Assembly (NCBI GenBank): GCA_947589075.1
Contig: CANQBS010000022.1
Coordinates: 1-34,669 of the forward strand
From: an uncultured Acetatifactor sp.
Lineage (GTDB): Bacteria; Bacillota; Clostridia; Lachnospirales; Lachnospiraceae
DNA length: 34,669 nt
Direction of reading: 5' to 3'
The number at the start of each line of letters is the position of its first letter. Within the stretch, counting starts at the first letter, position 1. The notes under the pieces are model-generated. The model was not told the origin of the DNA, searched no databases, and saw only the letters and a program-made list of their open reading frames with translations. The translations under genes were made by a program, and so were the position numbers. Of this stretch, positions 18,901-24,854 are shown one piece after another.

Positions 18901-19178
18901 TCTGTGAAGGGATGTCGTTTATAAATGAAGGACGGACAGTGCTGGAAAACTGTACGATCAATTTGCAGAACGGCTGTACGAACCGGGGGAGCATGGAAAT
19001 CTCCGGATCATGTGAAATCCATCTGAGCGGGAAGACGCATTCTTCCATCCTGGACAATCAGGGGGAGATCCGTGTTTTGCCGCAGGAGGATATATCGGAT
19101 CCTTTGGCATTATACATGGAATATGGGGAACTTACGGGAAACGACATTGTTTATGAATCAGATGCGGGTGTCCATTAA
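15921..19178 (+). CDS. Transmembrane Ser/Thr kinase with very large repetitive ectodomain
   Basis: The start is GTG 15921, supported by AGGAGG ten bases upstream and because it places the catalytic lysine at residue 75 as in the other three kinases. The frame is open back to 15828. The 1,085-residue protein has a CPYC...CTVC zinc-ribbon-like head, a kinase domain (about 46-310) with GEGGFG, HRDISPDN at 188-195, DFG at 207-209 and YAPVEQY, then a membrane helix (about 327-350). The remaining 730 residues are predicted outside and consist of short strands with recurring Gly/Asn turns (such as GGRIIVDEGAELYGN, FVNNGEFDMVD, LWNQGEISLR). This suggests a right-handed beta-helix or adhesin-like solenoid. 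The ligand is unknown. Confidence 0.9.
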   Translation: MDINFCPYCMNPLKEGEACTVCGLKEGAYTPKGHHLPLGTVLQDRYLIGRVLGEGGFGITYIGRDLRLDMKVAVKEYYPTDKGYRYSQASLRISPYAHAQKSFQTGRERFLKEAQTMALLEKQPNIVSARDFFEENDTAYIVMEYVEGTTLKELVSQRGGRIPEEELFDLLKPLFPALESVHELGLIHRDISPDNLMLEKGRIRLLDFGCARDTNVEAQTLTVALKQGYAPVEQYQQKGQGTWTDVYALSATIYYCLTGKTLQSAVDRLDEDEIVLPRQLGVKLSPEREEALMKGLEINYHKRYQTVKELYKGLYQEKHPAAGKKRMAVILAAVGAAFFLAATAGIIYLVFCWQENSAKGSSGEIAAGNSSLEDLFADAAVLESFSREKLQDMLADDSIKAVRIAEGNYFSNQETAGQITVTKPLLIESGVRLSLFDMLTIRGEDACVWVRGCLSGTYDIRTMEGGRIIVDEGAELYGNFIWLEDVRDLETWNEDAIQFNKQILGSMESRFQGAAKVKDEQELRRAAEDGGDIVVAGKIVLQDSLDVHFSILVKEGASLSAEGEIALNLKDGELWNQGEISLRVNMQEGRGLINEGKIQSDLSIRDSELLLNLGEITLKGDSSMEGWLFIYNMGELTFVSVGGDQRFNLDNFGSLVFRENQKLYLTGGTWIRNFGNLVLEDGVRLVNRNYLCNDDDGRIFLQSGAVWDNQGIIRVNAGEIQVEEGAEFQNENGAVIYLYPEENIPVKNGVLTVLHKGDAFELDISTMDVDNVQDLKEMLASPYVKRIRISGSIQWPEEILTIDKEVEVCTDSILTLEKGAELVVDGGILLNNSYLQTDRMTICRGGSFVNNGEFDMVDADSLLRLDGGQEESSDGTVSFENDGTCDLKGGLLEIFGKAAGCNFNIMKGASFQIGQSGCFIQLGQMMEWTAGGTMRLSGGGEFRDLVYENCDEGYSFDVQEGGRLFFSAGAQISGGSLLLAPGAFVKISGGYYDFCEGMSFINEGRTVLENCTINLQNGCTNRGSMEISGSCEIHLSGKTHSSILDNQGEIRVLPQEDISDPLALYMEYGELTGNDIVYESDAGVH

Positions 19179-19210
19179 GGATGCCGTTATGGAGAAAGGA
19201 GTCTGCGAAG

Positions 19211-20278
19211 ATGAGCAGAGAGTATTGTATCTATTGCATGAATCCTGTGGAGGAAGGGACGAGCTGTCCGGTATGCGGGCTGAAAAAAGGGGTCTATGTA
19301 GGCGACCCTCATCAGTTGCCGCCGGGCACCGTTCTGGCGGATCGATATCTGATTGGACGTGTGCTGGGCGGAGGCGGATTTGGCATCACTTATCTGGGGT
19401 ATGATACCAGGCTGGAGCTGAAGGTGGCGGTCAAGGAATATTTTCCTACGGACAGCGCTTACCGGATCGCGTCAGAGTCTCTAAAGGTATCCAGCTATGC
19501 GGGGAACGCATCCGACCGCTATGAGGAAGGCAAGCTGAAATTTATCAGGGAAGCTCATGCCATGGCCCGCATGGAAAAGCAGCATGCCATCGTTACCGTG
19601 AGGGATTATTTTGAGGAAAACAATACGATTTATATTGTCATGGAATATGTGGAGGGGGTCACTCTGCGGGATCTGGCGGCCCAAATGGGAGGAAAAATAG
19701 CCGTGACAGAGCTTTTGGATATTCTGGAGCCCTTATTTGGGGAACTGGGGATCATGCATGAACAAAAGCTGATTCACCGGGATATCAGTCCGGATAACCT
19801 GATGCTGGAAAAGGGAAAAATACGCCTTATCGATTTCGGCTGCGCGCGGGAAGCCGCTACAGGAACGGAAACCCTGACTATTTCCTTAAAAAATGGATTC
19901 GCTCCCATCGAGCAATATCAGCACAAAGGACAGGGTCCCTGGACAGATGTATATGCCCTGTCCGCAACCATTTATTTCTGTCTTACGGGAGTGGTCCCGC
20001 CTCAGTCCATTGACCGCCTTTACCGGGATGAACTGATCCCGCCCAGGGAACTTAAGGTGAAACTGAGCGCCGGGCAGGAGAGAGCGCTTTTATATGGTAT
20101 GGGGATCCGGCCAAGGAGACGCTTTCAGTCCATGCAGGAACTGCATGCCGCATTGTACGAAGGTTTTTTTGAGGAACCGAAACCGGAGCTGTCAGACGGC
20201 GGATCAAAAGGTCTGGAAAAAATACCTAAGTATCTGCAAAGACTCGGGAAATCACATTCTCAATCCTTTCGCTCATAG
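19211..20278 (+). CDS. Soluble zinc-ribbon Ser/Thr protein kinase
   Basis: The start at 19211 follows AAGGAG at nine bases and again places the catalytic lysine at residue 75; the frame is open to 19181. The 355-residue protein has a CIYC...CPVC head and a kinase domain (about 46-310) with GGGGFG, HRDISPDN at 189-196, DFG at 208-210 and FAPIEQY. It closely resembles the preceding kinase (shared runs such as RYLIGRVLG and GFGITY), so the two are probably a tandem duplication. Unlike that paralogue it stops soon after the kinase domain with no membrane helix. Its last 17 codons lie over the 3' end of the convergent gene, so the tail may have arisen by loss of an ectodomain. Confidence 0.9.
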   Translation: MSREYCIYCMNPVEEGTSCPVCGLKKGVYVGDPHQLPPGTVLADRYLIGRVLGGGGFGITYLGYDTRLELKVAVKEYFPTDSAYRIASESLKVSSYAGNASDRYEEGKLKFIREAHAMARMEKQHAIVTVRDYFEENNTIYIVMEYVEGVTLRDLAAQMGGKIAVTELLDILEPLFGELGIMHEQKLIHRDISPDNLMLEKGKIRLIDFGCAREAATGTETLTISLKNGFAPIEQYQHKGQGPWTDVYALSATIYFCLTGVVPPQSIDRLYRDELIPPRELKVKLSAGQERALLYGMGIRPRRRFQSMQELHAALYEGFFEEPKPELSDGGSKGLEKIPKYLQRLGKSHSQSFRS

Positions 20279-21329
20279 GTTCATCGGAAGCGGCGATGGC
20301 GTAGAGCACCAGCCAGTCCATGGCGTCGCGGGGATCTAAGAGGGGCATACCGCAATCGGTCAGGATCGCGTTCAGCGTCCACCAGTGATCATCCACCCGT
20401 TCTTCCAGGGAAATAAAGTCCTCGTCCATTTCATGATATTCGTCATCCAGGATGTTTTCCGTGACCACATAGAGCAGAAGCAGCAGCTTCCGGGGGACGT
20501 CTTCCCTGTGGCTGCGGATATTCTTAAGGGATGTTGTATTTGGCCAGTTCTGTTTGAGCAGCTTCTGCGTTACGTTATATCCGGACCGGTTTTTCCCGGA
20601 AGGCATTTTCAGGGACAGATAAAGATCCATGATCGCTTCCAGGGAATAATCCGGTTCATTTTCATCCTCTAGCAGGGAAGAAGTAGGGTGGATCAGCTGA
20701 TCCAGGTATTTTTCAAAATAGGAGTAAGCTCTCATATGGAGCCGACCGAAATTTTCCAGGTTCTCCAGGTAACAGTCCCGTAATTCCTCCAGAGTCTGGA
20801 TATGTGAAAAGGCGTTCTGCACCTGCCTTGTGATATGGGAAACCGGGGCAGGGGAAATCTGGTCGAACCGGGGAGCGGGCGGAAGAGTCTGGAAAAAATC
20901 CCTGGCCTCCCTGTAGCTGCGGTTTGTTCGCAGGAACCAGGAATAGACTACATCCCGCCCTTCGCGGTAATGGATTCCGTAATCAGTACAGATTCCAAGA
21001 AGATAGCTGGTCTGCTGCTCTGTCAGGTCGAGAGTAAAGGCAATGCGGAAGATATCTTCCCTGTTCGTGGGCTGGTTGCTGCCGGAGAGCCAGTTGCGGA
21101 TACGGCGTTGTACAGATTCCGGGCTCGCCTTGGTTTCTTCTGTCAGGAAGGCAGAAACGAGTTTTGAGAACAGGTCGGGTTCAGGATAAATCTCCCTAAG
21201 GGTTTCACCGAAACTGCGCAGGGAAATGCGTTCCCCTTTCAGATATTCTGCAGCCATGGCCGGCGTAAATTTCCCGGAAAGGATGCGCTTGTATTCTTCT
21301 TCTGATGTATGGGTCAGTTCGATATTCAT
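20226..21329 (-). CDS. Conserved-looking protein with possible N-terminal helix-turn-helix-like region; function unknown
   Basis: The 367-residue start at 21329 is supported by AAGGAG six bases upstream. I do not recognise a named family with certainty. Residues about 60-130 (RRIRNWLSGSNQP, REDIFRIAFTLDLTEQQTSYLLG) have the spacing of an XRE-like helical domain, which suggests DNA binding or a Cro/CI-like fold. The rest is helical and acidic, with no membrane segment. The gene faces the kinase operon, overlaps its last gene by 53 bp, and has its own promoter. It could regulate or accompany the cassette, but this is inferred from position only. Confidence 0.6.
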   Translation of the reverse strand: MNIELTHTSEEEYKRILSGKFTPAMAAEYLKGERISLRSFGETLREIYPEPDLFSKLVSAFLTEETKASPESVQRRIRNWLSGSNQPTNREDIFRIAFTLDLTEQQTSYLLGICTDYGIHYREGRDVVYSWFLRTNRSYREARDFFQTLPPAPRFDQISPAPVSHITRQVQNAFSHIQTLEELRDCYLENLENFGRLHMRAYSYFEKYLDQLIHPTSSLLEDENEPDYSLEAIMDLYLSLKMPSGKNRSGYNVTQKLLKQNWPNTTSLKNIRSHREDVPRKLLLLLYVVTENILDDEYHEMDEDFISLEERVDDHWWTLNAILTDCGMPLLDPRDAMDWLVLYAIAASDEPMSERIENVISRVFADT

Positions 21330-21378
21330 GCCAGTCTCCTTACAGCTTTCCTCAGTCTGTAAAATCCACATCATTTTT

Positions 21379-21407
21379 ATTTTAATGTATTGGGACACAA
21401 ATTGCAA
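21379..21407 (-). promoter_or_regulatory. Promoter of the minus-strand gene at 20226-21329
   Basis: Reading the minus strand, TTGCAA (21402-21407) and TAAAAT (21379-21384) are separated by exactly 17 bp. The 4/6 and 5/6 matches fit a vegetative sigma promoter. The predicted start near 21372 gives a leader of about 40 bases before the AAGGAG and ATG at 21329. It is divergent from the ylxM promoter, about 45 bp away. Confidence 0.6.
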
Positions 21408-21452
21408 GGGTCAAAGGGAAATATGACTGCCAGAACTGTCAAGAAAAAATAC

Positions 21453-21481
21453 TTGACACCCGTTCTTTTTTATAGTATGAT
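21453..21481 (+). promoter_or_regulatory. Strong vegetative promoter of the ylxM-ffh operon
   Basis: A consensus TTGACA (21453-21458) is followed after exactly 17 bp by TATGAT (21476-21481). Transcription would start near 21488, giving a leader of roughly 110 bases before ylxM. No terminator or known riboswitch is apparent in that leader. Confidence 0.85.
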
Positions 21482-21599
21482 GGGCAAGGTGCAGAGCTTA
21501 AGACAAGGAAGGATGATGGATTCCGATGAGTGGACGCTCCGGAGAGCCGGAGGACGGTGCCCTCATTCCTGTGTCCTGCCCCGGGATTTGGGTGACAGC

Positions 21600-21962
21600 A
21601 TGGAAAAGATTTACGAGCAGACGCTTTTGTATGATTTTTATGGTGAGATGCTGACGGAGCATCAGAAACAGATTTATGAAGATGTGGTCTATAACGATAT
21701 GTCCTTAAGTGAGATCGCGGAAGAATGCGGCATCAGCAGGCAGGGGGTCCATGATCTGATCAGACGGTGCGACAGGATCCTGCAGGAATATGAAGAGAAG
21801 CTCCACCTGGTGAAGAAGTTCATGGAGGCCAAGAGGAAACTGAATGAACTGGAGGCCCTTACCGGAGAAAATGTGGAGAGCCGTGAAGGGCAGGAACTTT
21901 CCCTGGAAGAACGTATGGGACGTATTCGGCAGATCGCCCGGGAACTGTTGAAGGAATGGTAA
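21600..21962 (+). CDS. ylxM: YlxM/p13 family HTH protein, SRP-associated
   Basis: A 120-residue protein that begins [18 protein letters not shown], the usual YlxM N-terminus, and carries a sigma-70 region 4-like helix-turn-helix ([21 protein letters not shown]). YlxM is co-transcribed with ffh in Firmicutes and binds the SRP GTPase system in streptococci; its role is modest and not fully clear. GGTGA, complementary to the 3' end of 16S rRNA, lies four bases before the ATG. In-frame ATGs at 21513 and 21516 behind AAGGAAGG would add about 28 residues but do not look like the family. First gene after the strong promoter; ffh follows 93 bp on. Confidence 0.9.
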   Translation: MEKIYEQTLLYDFYGEMLTEHQKQIYEDVVYNDMSLSEIAEECGISRQGVHDLIRRCDRILQEYEEKLHLVKKFMEAKRKLNELEALTGENVESREGQELSLEERMGRIRQIARELLKEW

Positions 21963-22055
21963 GCGAAAGCCGGAATCTGGCGGCGTTTGTACAGTAGCTG
22001 CCGGCGCCTGCAGGGATCGGAGCAGACAGGAAGGATATGAAGCGAGGAGCGGCAG

Positions 22056-23420
22056 ATGGCGTTTGAAAGTTTAACTGAGAAACTGCAGAATGTTTTCAAA
22101 AATTTAAGAGGCAAAGGCCGCCTGACCGAAGAAGATGTAAAGGCTGCCCTGAAAGAGGTGCGCATGGCTCTTTTAGAGGCGGATGTAAACTTTAAGGTGG
22201 TAAAACAGTTCGTAAAGACTGTAGAAGAGCGGGCGATCGGGCAAGATGTGATGAATGGCTTAAATCCCGGTCAGATGGTCATTAAGATCGTAAATGAAGA
22301 AATGATCGCGCTGATGGGAAGCGAGACCACTGAGATTGCCATGCAGCCCGGCAAAGCCGTTACCGTTATCATGATGGCAGGTCTCCAGGGCGCTGGTAAG
22401 ACCACTGCGTCAGCCAAGCTTGCAGGGGTTTTGAAGCGCAAGGGCAGGAAGTCCCTCCTGGCTGCCTGCGATATCTATCGGCCTGCCGCCATTGAACAGC
22501 TTCAGATCAACGGGAAAAAACAGGAAGTGGACGTGTTTTCCCTGGGAACGGATGTGAAGCCGTCCCAGATCGCCAGTGAAGCCGTAGCCTATGCGGAAAA
22601 GAATGGGCATAACGTTGTGATCCTGGATACCGCAGGCCGTCTTCATGTGGATGAAGACATGATGGCGGAACTTCAGGAGATAAAGGAAAAGGTATCCGTT
22701 CATCAGACCCTTCTGGTGGTGGACGCCATGACCGGTCAGGATGCGGTCAATGTGGCGAAGCAGTTCGACGAGAGCGTAGGGATCGACGGCGTTATCCTGA
22801 CAAAGCTGGACGGCGATACCAGAGGCGGCGCGGCCCTTTCCATCAGGGCGGTGACAGGCAGACCCATCCTTTATGTGGGAATGGGTGAAAAGCTTTCCGA
22901 TATGGAGCAGTTTTATCCCGATCGTATGGCGGGCAGGATCCTGGGCATGGGAGATGTGCTTTCCCTCATTGACAAGGCTCAGCAGAATATCGACCTGGAT
23001 GAAGAAAAAGGCCGGGATATGGCAAACCGCATGAAGAAGGGCAAGTTCGATTTCGAGGATTACCTGGAGAGCATGAAGCAGATGCGCAATATGGGCGGGC
23101 TTGCCGGCATTTTAAGCATGCTTCCCGGAATGGGGCTGAAATCAGGGGATCTGGAGTCCATGATCGATGAGAAGCAGCTGGCGCACATGGAGGCAATCGT
23201 TTTATCCATGACACCTCAGGAAAGAAGGGATCCGAAACTCTTAAATCCCAGAAGAAAGCACCGGATCGCAAAAGGCGCCGGTGTGGATATCAGCGTGGTG
23301 AACCGTTTTATCAAGCAGTTTGAGCAAAGCCAGAAGATGATGAAGCAGCTCGGTGGCGGAAAAAGGAGAGGCATGTTTGGCGGAATGCCCGGCATGGGAA
23401 GGGGCAAGTTTCCCTTTTAA
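22056..23420 (+). CDS. ffh: Signal recognition particle protein Ffh (SRP54)
   Basis: Ffh is the SRP GTPase. It binds signal sequences of nascent chains through its M domain and the FtsY receptor through its NG domain. The 454-residue protein has the N domain (1-95), G1 GLQGAGKTT at 109-117, DTAGR, TKLDGDTRGG and a methionine-rich M domain (about 300-454, including LPGMGLKSGD and RRKHRIAKGAG) that binds SRP RNA. The tail is the usual Gly/Met-rich sequence. No small SRP RNA gene was found in this window. Length and motifs are standard. Confidence 0.98.
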   Translation: MAFESLTEKLQNVFKNLRGKGRLTEEDVKAALKEVRMALLEADVNFKVVKQFVKTVEERAIGQDVMNGLNPGQMVIKIVNEEMIALMGSETTEIAMQPGKAVTVIMMAGLQGAGKTTASAKLAGVLKRKGRKSLLAACDIYRPAAIEQLQINGKKQEVDVFSLGTDVKPSQIASEAVAYAEKNGHNVVILDTAGRLHVDEDMMAELQEIKEKVSVHQTLLVVDAMTGQDAVNVAKQFDESVGIDGVILTKLDGDTRGGAALSIRAVTGRPILYVGMGEKLSDMEQFYPDRMAGRILGMGDVLSLIDKAQQNIDLDEEKGRDMANRMKKGKFDFEDYLESMKQMRNMGGLAGILSMLPGMGLKSGDLESMIDEKQLAHMEAIVLSMTPQERRDPKLLNPRRKHRIAKGAGVDISVVNRFIKQFEQSQKMMKQLGGGKRRGMFGGMPGMGRGKFPF

Positions 23421-23426
23421 AAATAT

Positions 23427-23510
23427 TTCCCGGCGGGAGATCTCAAACTGAAAATGCTTCCCGGCGGAGATCCCAAACTGAAATGACTTCGGAGGGGAAT
23501 TCCGAATTGG
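23427..23510 (+). repeat. Short imperfect tandem repeats between ffh and rpsP
   Basis: Two units of about 30 bp (23427-23457 and 23458-23487) share TTCCCGGCGG, GAGAT, CAAACTGAAA and AATG. A third diverged copy begins at 23488 (TTCGGAGGGGAATTCCGAATTGG). They are non-coding and lie in the 193-bp gap before rpsP. No clear terminator or promoter is seen with them. Confidence 0.6.
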
Positions 23511-23613
23511 AAGAAAGCAGAAAGATACGGGCAGAAAGCCCTTATCCCATATACGTCTTTTGACGAGACAAAATACAAACCAAATGAAACACAAACAAGC
23601 GGAGGTAAAAGAA

Positions 23614-23859
23614 ATGGCAGTTAAAATCAGGTTAAGAAGAATGGGACAGAAGAAGAATCCTTTTTATAGAGTGATCGTAGCGGATTCCCGTTCTCCCAGA
23701 GACGGCAGATTTATTGAGGAAATTGGTACCTATGATCCCAGCACGGATCCCAGCACTGTTAAGATCAATGAGGAGCTGGCTAAGAAGTGGCTTGCCAATG
23801 GCGCCCAGCCTACCGAAATCGTAAGCAAGCTTTTTAAAATCGCAGGGATTGAAAAATAA
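23614..23859 (+). CDS. rpsP: 30S ribosomal protein S16
   Basis: An 81-residue ribosomal protein with the standard S16 opening [26 protein letters not shown] and the motif [19 protein letters not shown] lies 7 bases before the ATG. It sits in the usual ffh-rpsP-khpA-rimM-trmD-rplS order. Nothing unusual. Confidence 0.98.
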   Translation: MAVKIRLRRMGQKKNPFYRVIVADSRSPRDGRFIEEIGTYDPSTDPSTVKINEELAKKWLANGAQPTEIVSKLFKIAGIEK

Positions 23860-23919
23860 GACCCTTTGAAGAAGGAAGGGTTGACTTTAATTCGCCGTTA
23901 AGAAAGGTGTTATTGACTG

Positions 23920-24147
23920 ATGAAAGAATTAGTTGAGGTAATTGCGAAAGCGCTTGTCGATCATCCGGAAGAGGTCATGGTAACGGAAAAGGCCGAAGGT
24001 AAGAACCTGATCCTGGAGCTTCATGTAGCGCCGTCCGATATGGGAAAGGTCATTGGCAAGCAGGGAAGGATCGCAAAGGCGATCCGTTCCGTAGTGAAGG
24101 CGGCATCATCCAAGGACAACAGAAAGGTCGATGTGGAAATCGTCTAA
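23920..24147 (+). CDS. khpA: KH-domain RNA-binding protein KhpA
   Basis: A 75-residue protein with a single KH domain; the RNA-binding GxxG loop is GKQG in VIGKQGRIAKAIR. KhpA (YlqC) forms a complex with KhpB/EloR in Firmicutes and affects cell elongation and division. It follows rpsP as expected. GAAAGGTG precedes the ATG with about 11 bases of spacing. Confidence 0.94.
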   Translation: MKELVEVIAKALVDHPEEVMVTEKAEGKNLILELHVAPSDMGKVIGKQGRIAKAIRSVVKAASSKDNRKVDVEIV

Positions 24148-24150
24148 TAC

Positions 24151-24186
24151 AAAAGGGGCTGTCGTATCTGCGGCAGCTTCTTTTAT
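24151..24186 (+). terminator. Terminator-like hairpin between khpA and rimM
   Basis: AAAAGGGGCTGTCG and CGGCAGCTTCTTTT can pair (GCTGTCG with CGGCAGC, one G-T pair, extended by AAAAG/CTTTT) around a short TATCTG loop, followed by a T-rich run. It lies just after the khpA stop inside a continuous operon. Partial termination or attenuation is possible; readthrough must occur for rimM unless an internal promoter exists. Confidence 0.5.
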
Positions 24187-24313
24187 AAAATGCCGGGCGC
24201 AGACCTCGCAGCGTCTAAACTGGGAAATGCTGGAACGGGCGCAGGCCTCTCGGCGCGCCGGTTTGAGTTTTGGCGTGTTTCCGGCGCAGTTTGCCCGCGG
24301 CATGGAGGAAAAA

Positions 24314-24826
24314 ATGGAAGAAAGATTTCAGGTAGGGATCATAACCTCCACCCATGGATTGAAGGGAGAGGTAAAAGTTTATCCCACGACGGATGAACCG
24401 GCAAGATTCAGGAGACTGAAGGAAGTGATCCTGGATACCGGAAGGGAAGATCTGGTTTTCGAAATAGAACATGTGAAGTTCTTCAAGCAGTACGTGATCT
24501 TGAAATTCAAGGGCCTGGATTCCATAGAAGACGTGGAAAAATACAGGCAGAAAAGCTTATATGTGACCCGTCAGAATGCGGTGAGGCTAAAACGTGATGA
24601 ATATTTCGTGGCGGACCTGATCGGCCTTCGCGTCATGGATGAGGATGGAAAGCCCGTAGGCGTTCTTAAAGATGTGCTGAGCACAGGAGCCAATGATGTT
24701 TATGTCATTGAAAGGGAGCAGGGAAAGGAATTGCTGCTTCCGGCCATTAAACAATGTGTTCTGGATGTCGATGTGGAGGCAGGCTGTATGAAGATCCATA
24801 TCCTGGATGGTCTGCTGGACTTATAA
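24314..24826 (+). CDS. rimM: 16S rRNA processing/ribosome maturation factor RimM
   Basis: RimM helps assemble the 30S head domain together with S19. The 170-residue protein has the N-terminal motif GIITSTHGLKGEVKVYP and a C-terminal PRC-like barrel with EYFVADLIGLRV and LLLPAIKQCV. The start at 24314 is chosen because GGAGG sits five bases upstream; ATG 24302 is also in frame. It is preceded by about 130 bases of high-GC spacer without a recognisable gene. Its stop lies 28 bp before trmD. Confidence 0.95.
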   Translation: MEERFQVGIITSTHGLKGEVKVYPTTDEPARFRRLKEVILDTGREDLVFEIEHVKFFKQYVILKFKGLDSIEDVEKYRQKSLYVTRQNAVRLKRDEYFVADLIGLRVMDEDGKPVGVLKDVLSTGANDVYVIEREQGKELLLPAIKQCVLDVDVEAGCMKIHILDGLLDL

Positions 24827-24854
24827 ACATAGGGTACAGGGGAACAAAGCTGTG

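Noticed and set aside
5101-20278. Type VII or type VI secretion gene cluster
   Set aside because: FHA and kinase genes can accompany such systems, but no EssC/FtsK ATPase, WXG100 protein, sheath, baseplate or Hcp gene is present.
20385-21167. Plus-strand open frames within 20385-21167
   Set aside because: They are antisense to the minus-strand gene, lack plausible ribosome sites and have no recognisable domains.
21488-21599. Small SRP RNA or tRNA in the ylxM leader, next to ffh
   Set aside because: No SRP RNA tetraloop/conserved helix 8 sequence and no tRNA arms or CCA end could be found.
23560-23600. TTGACG near 23560 as an rpsP promoter
   Set aside because: The spacing leads to a poor AATGAA -10; rpsP is adequately served by the upstream operon promoter.
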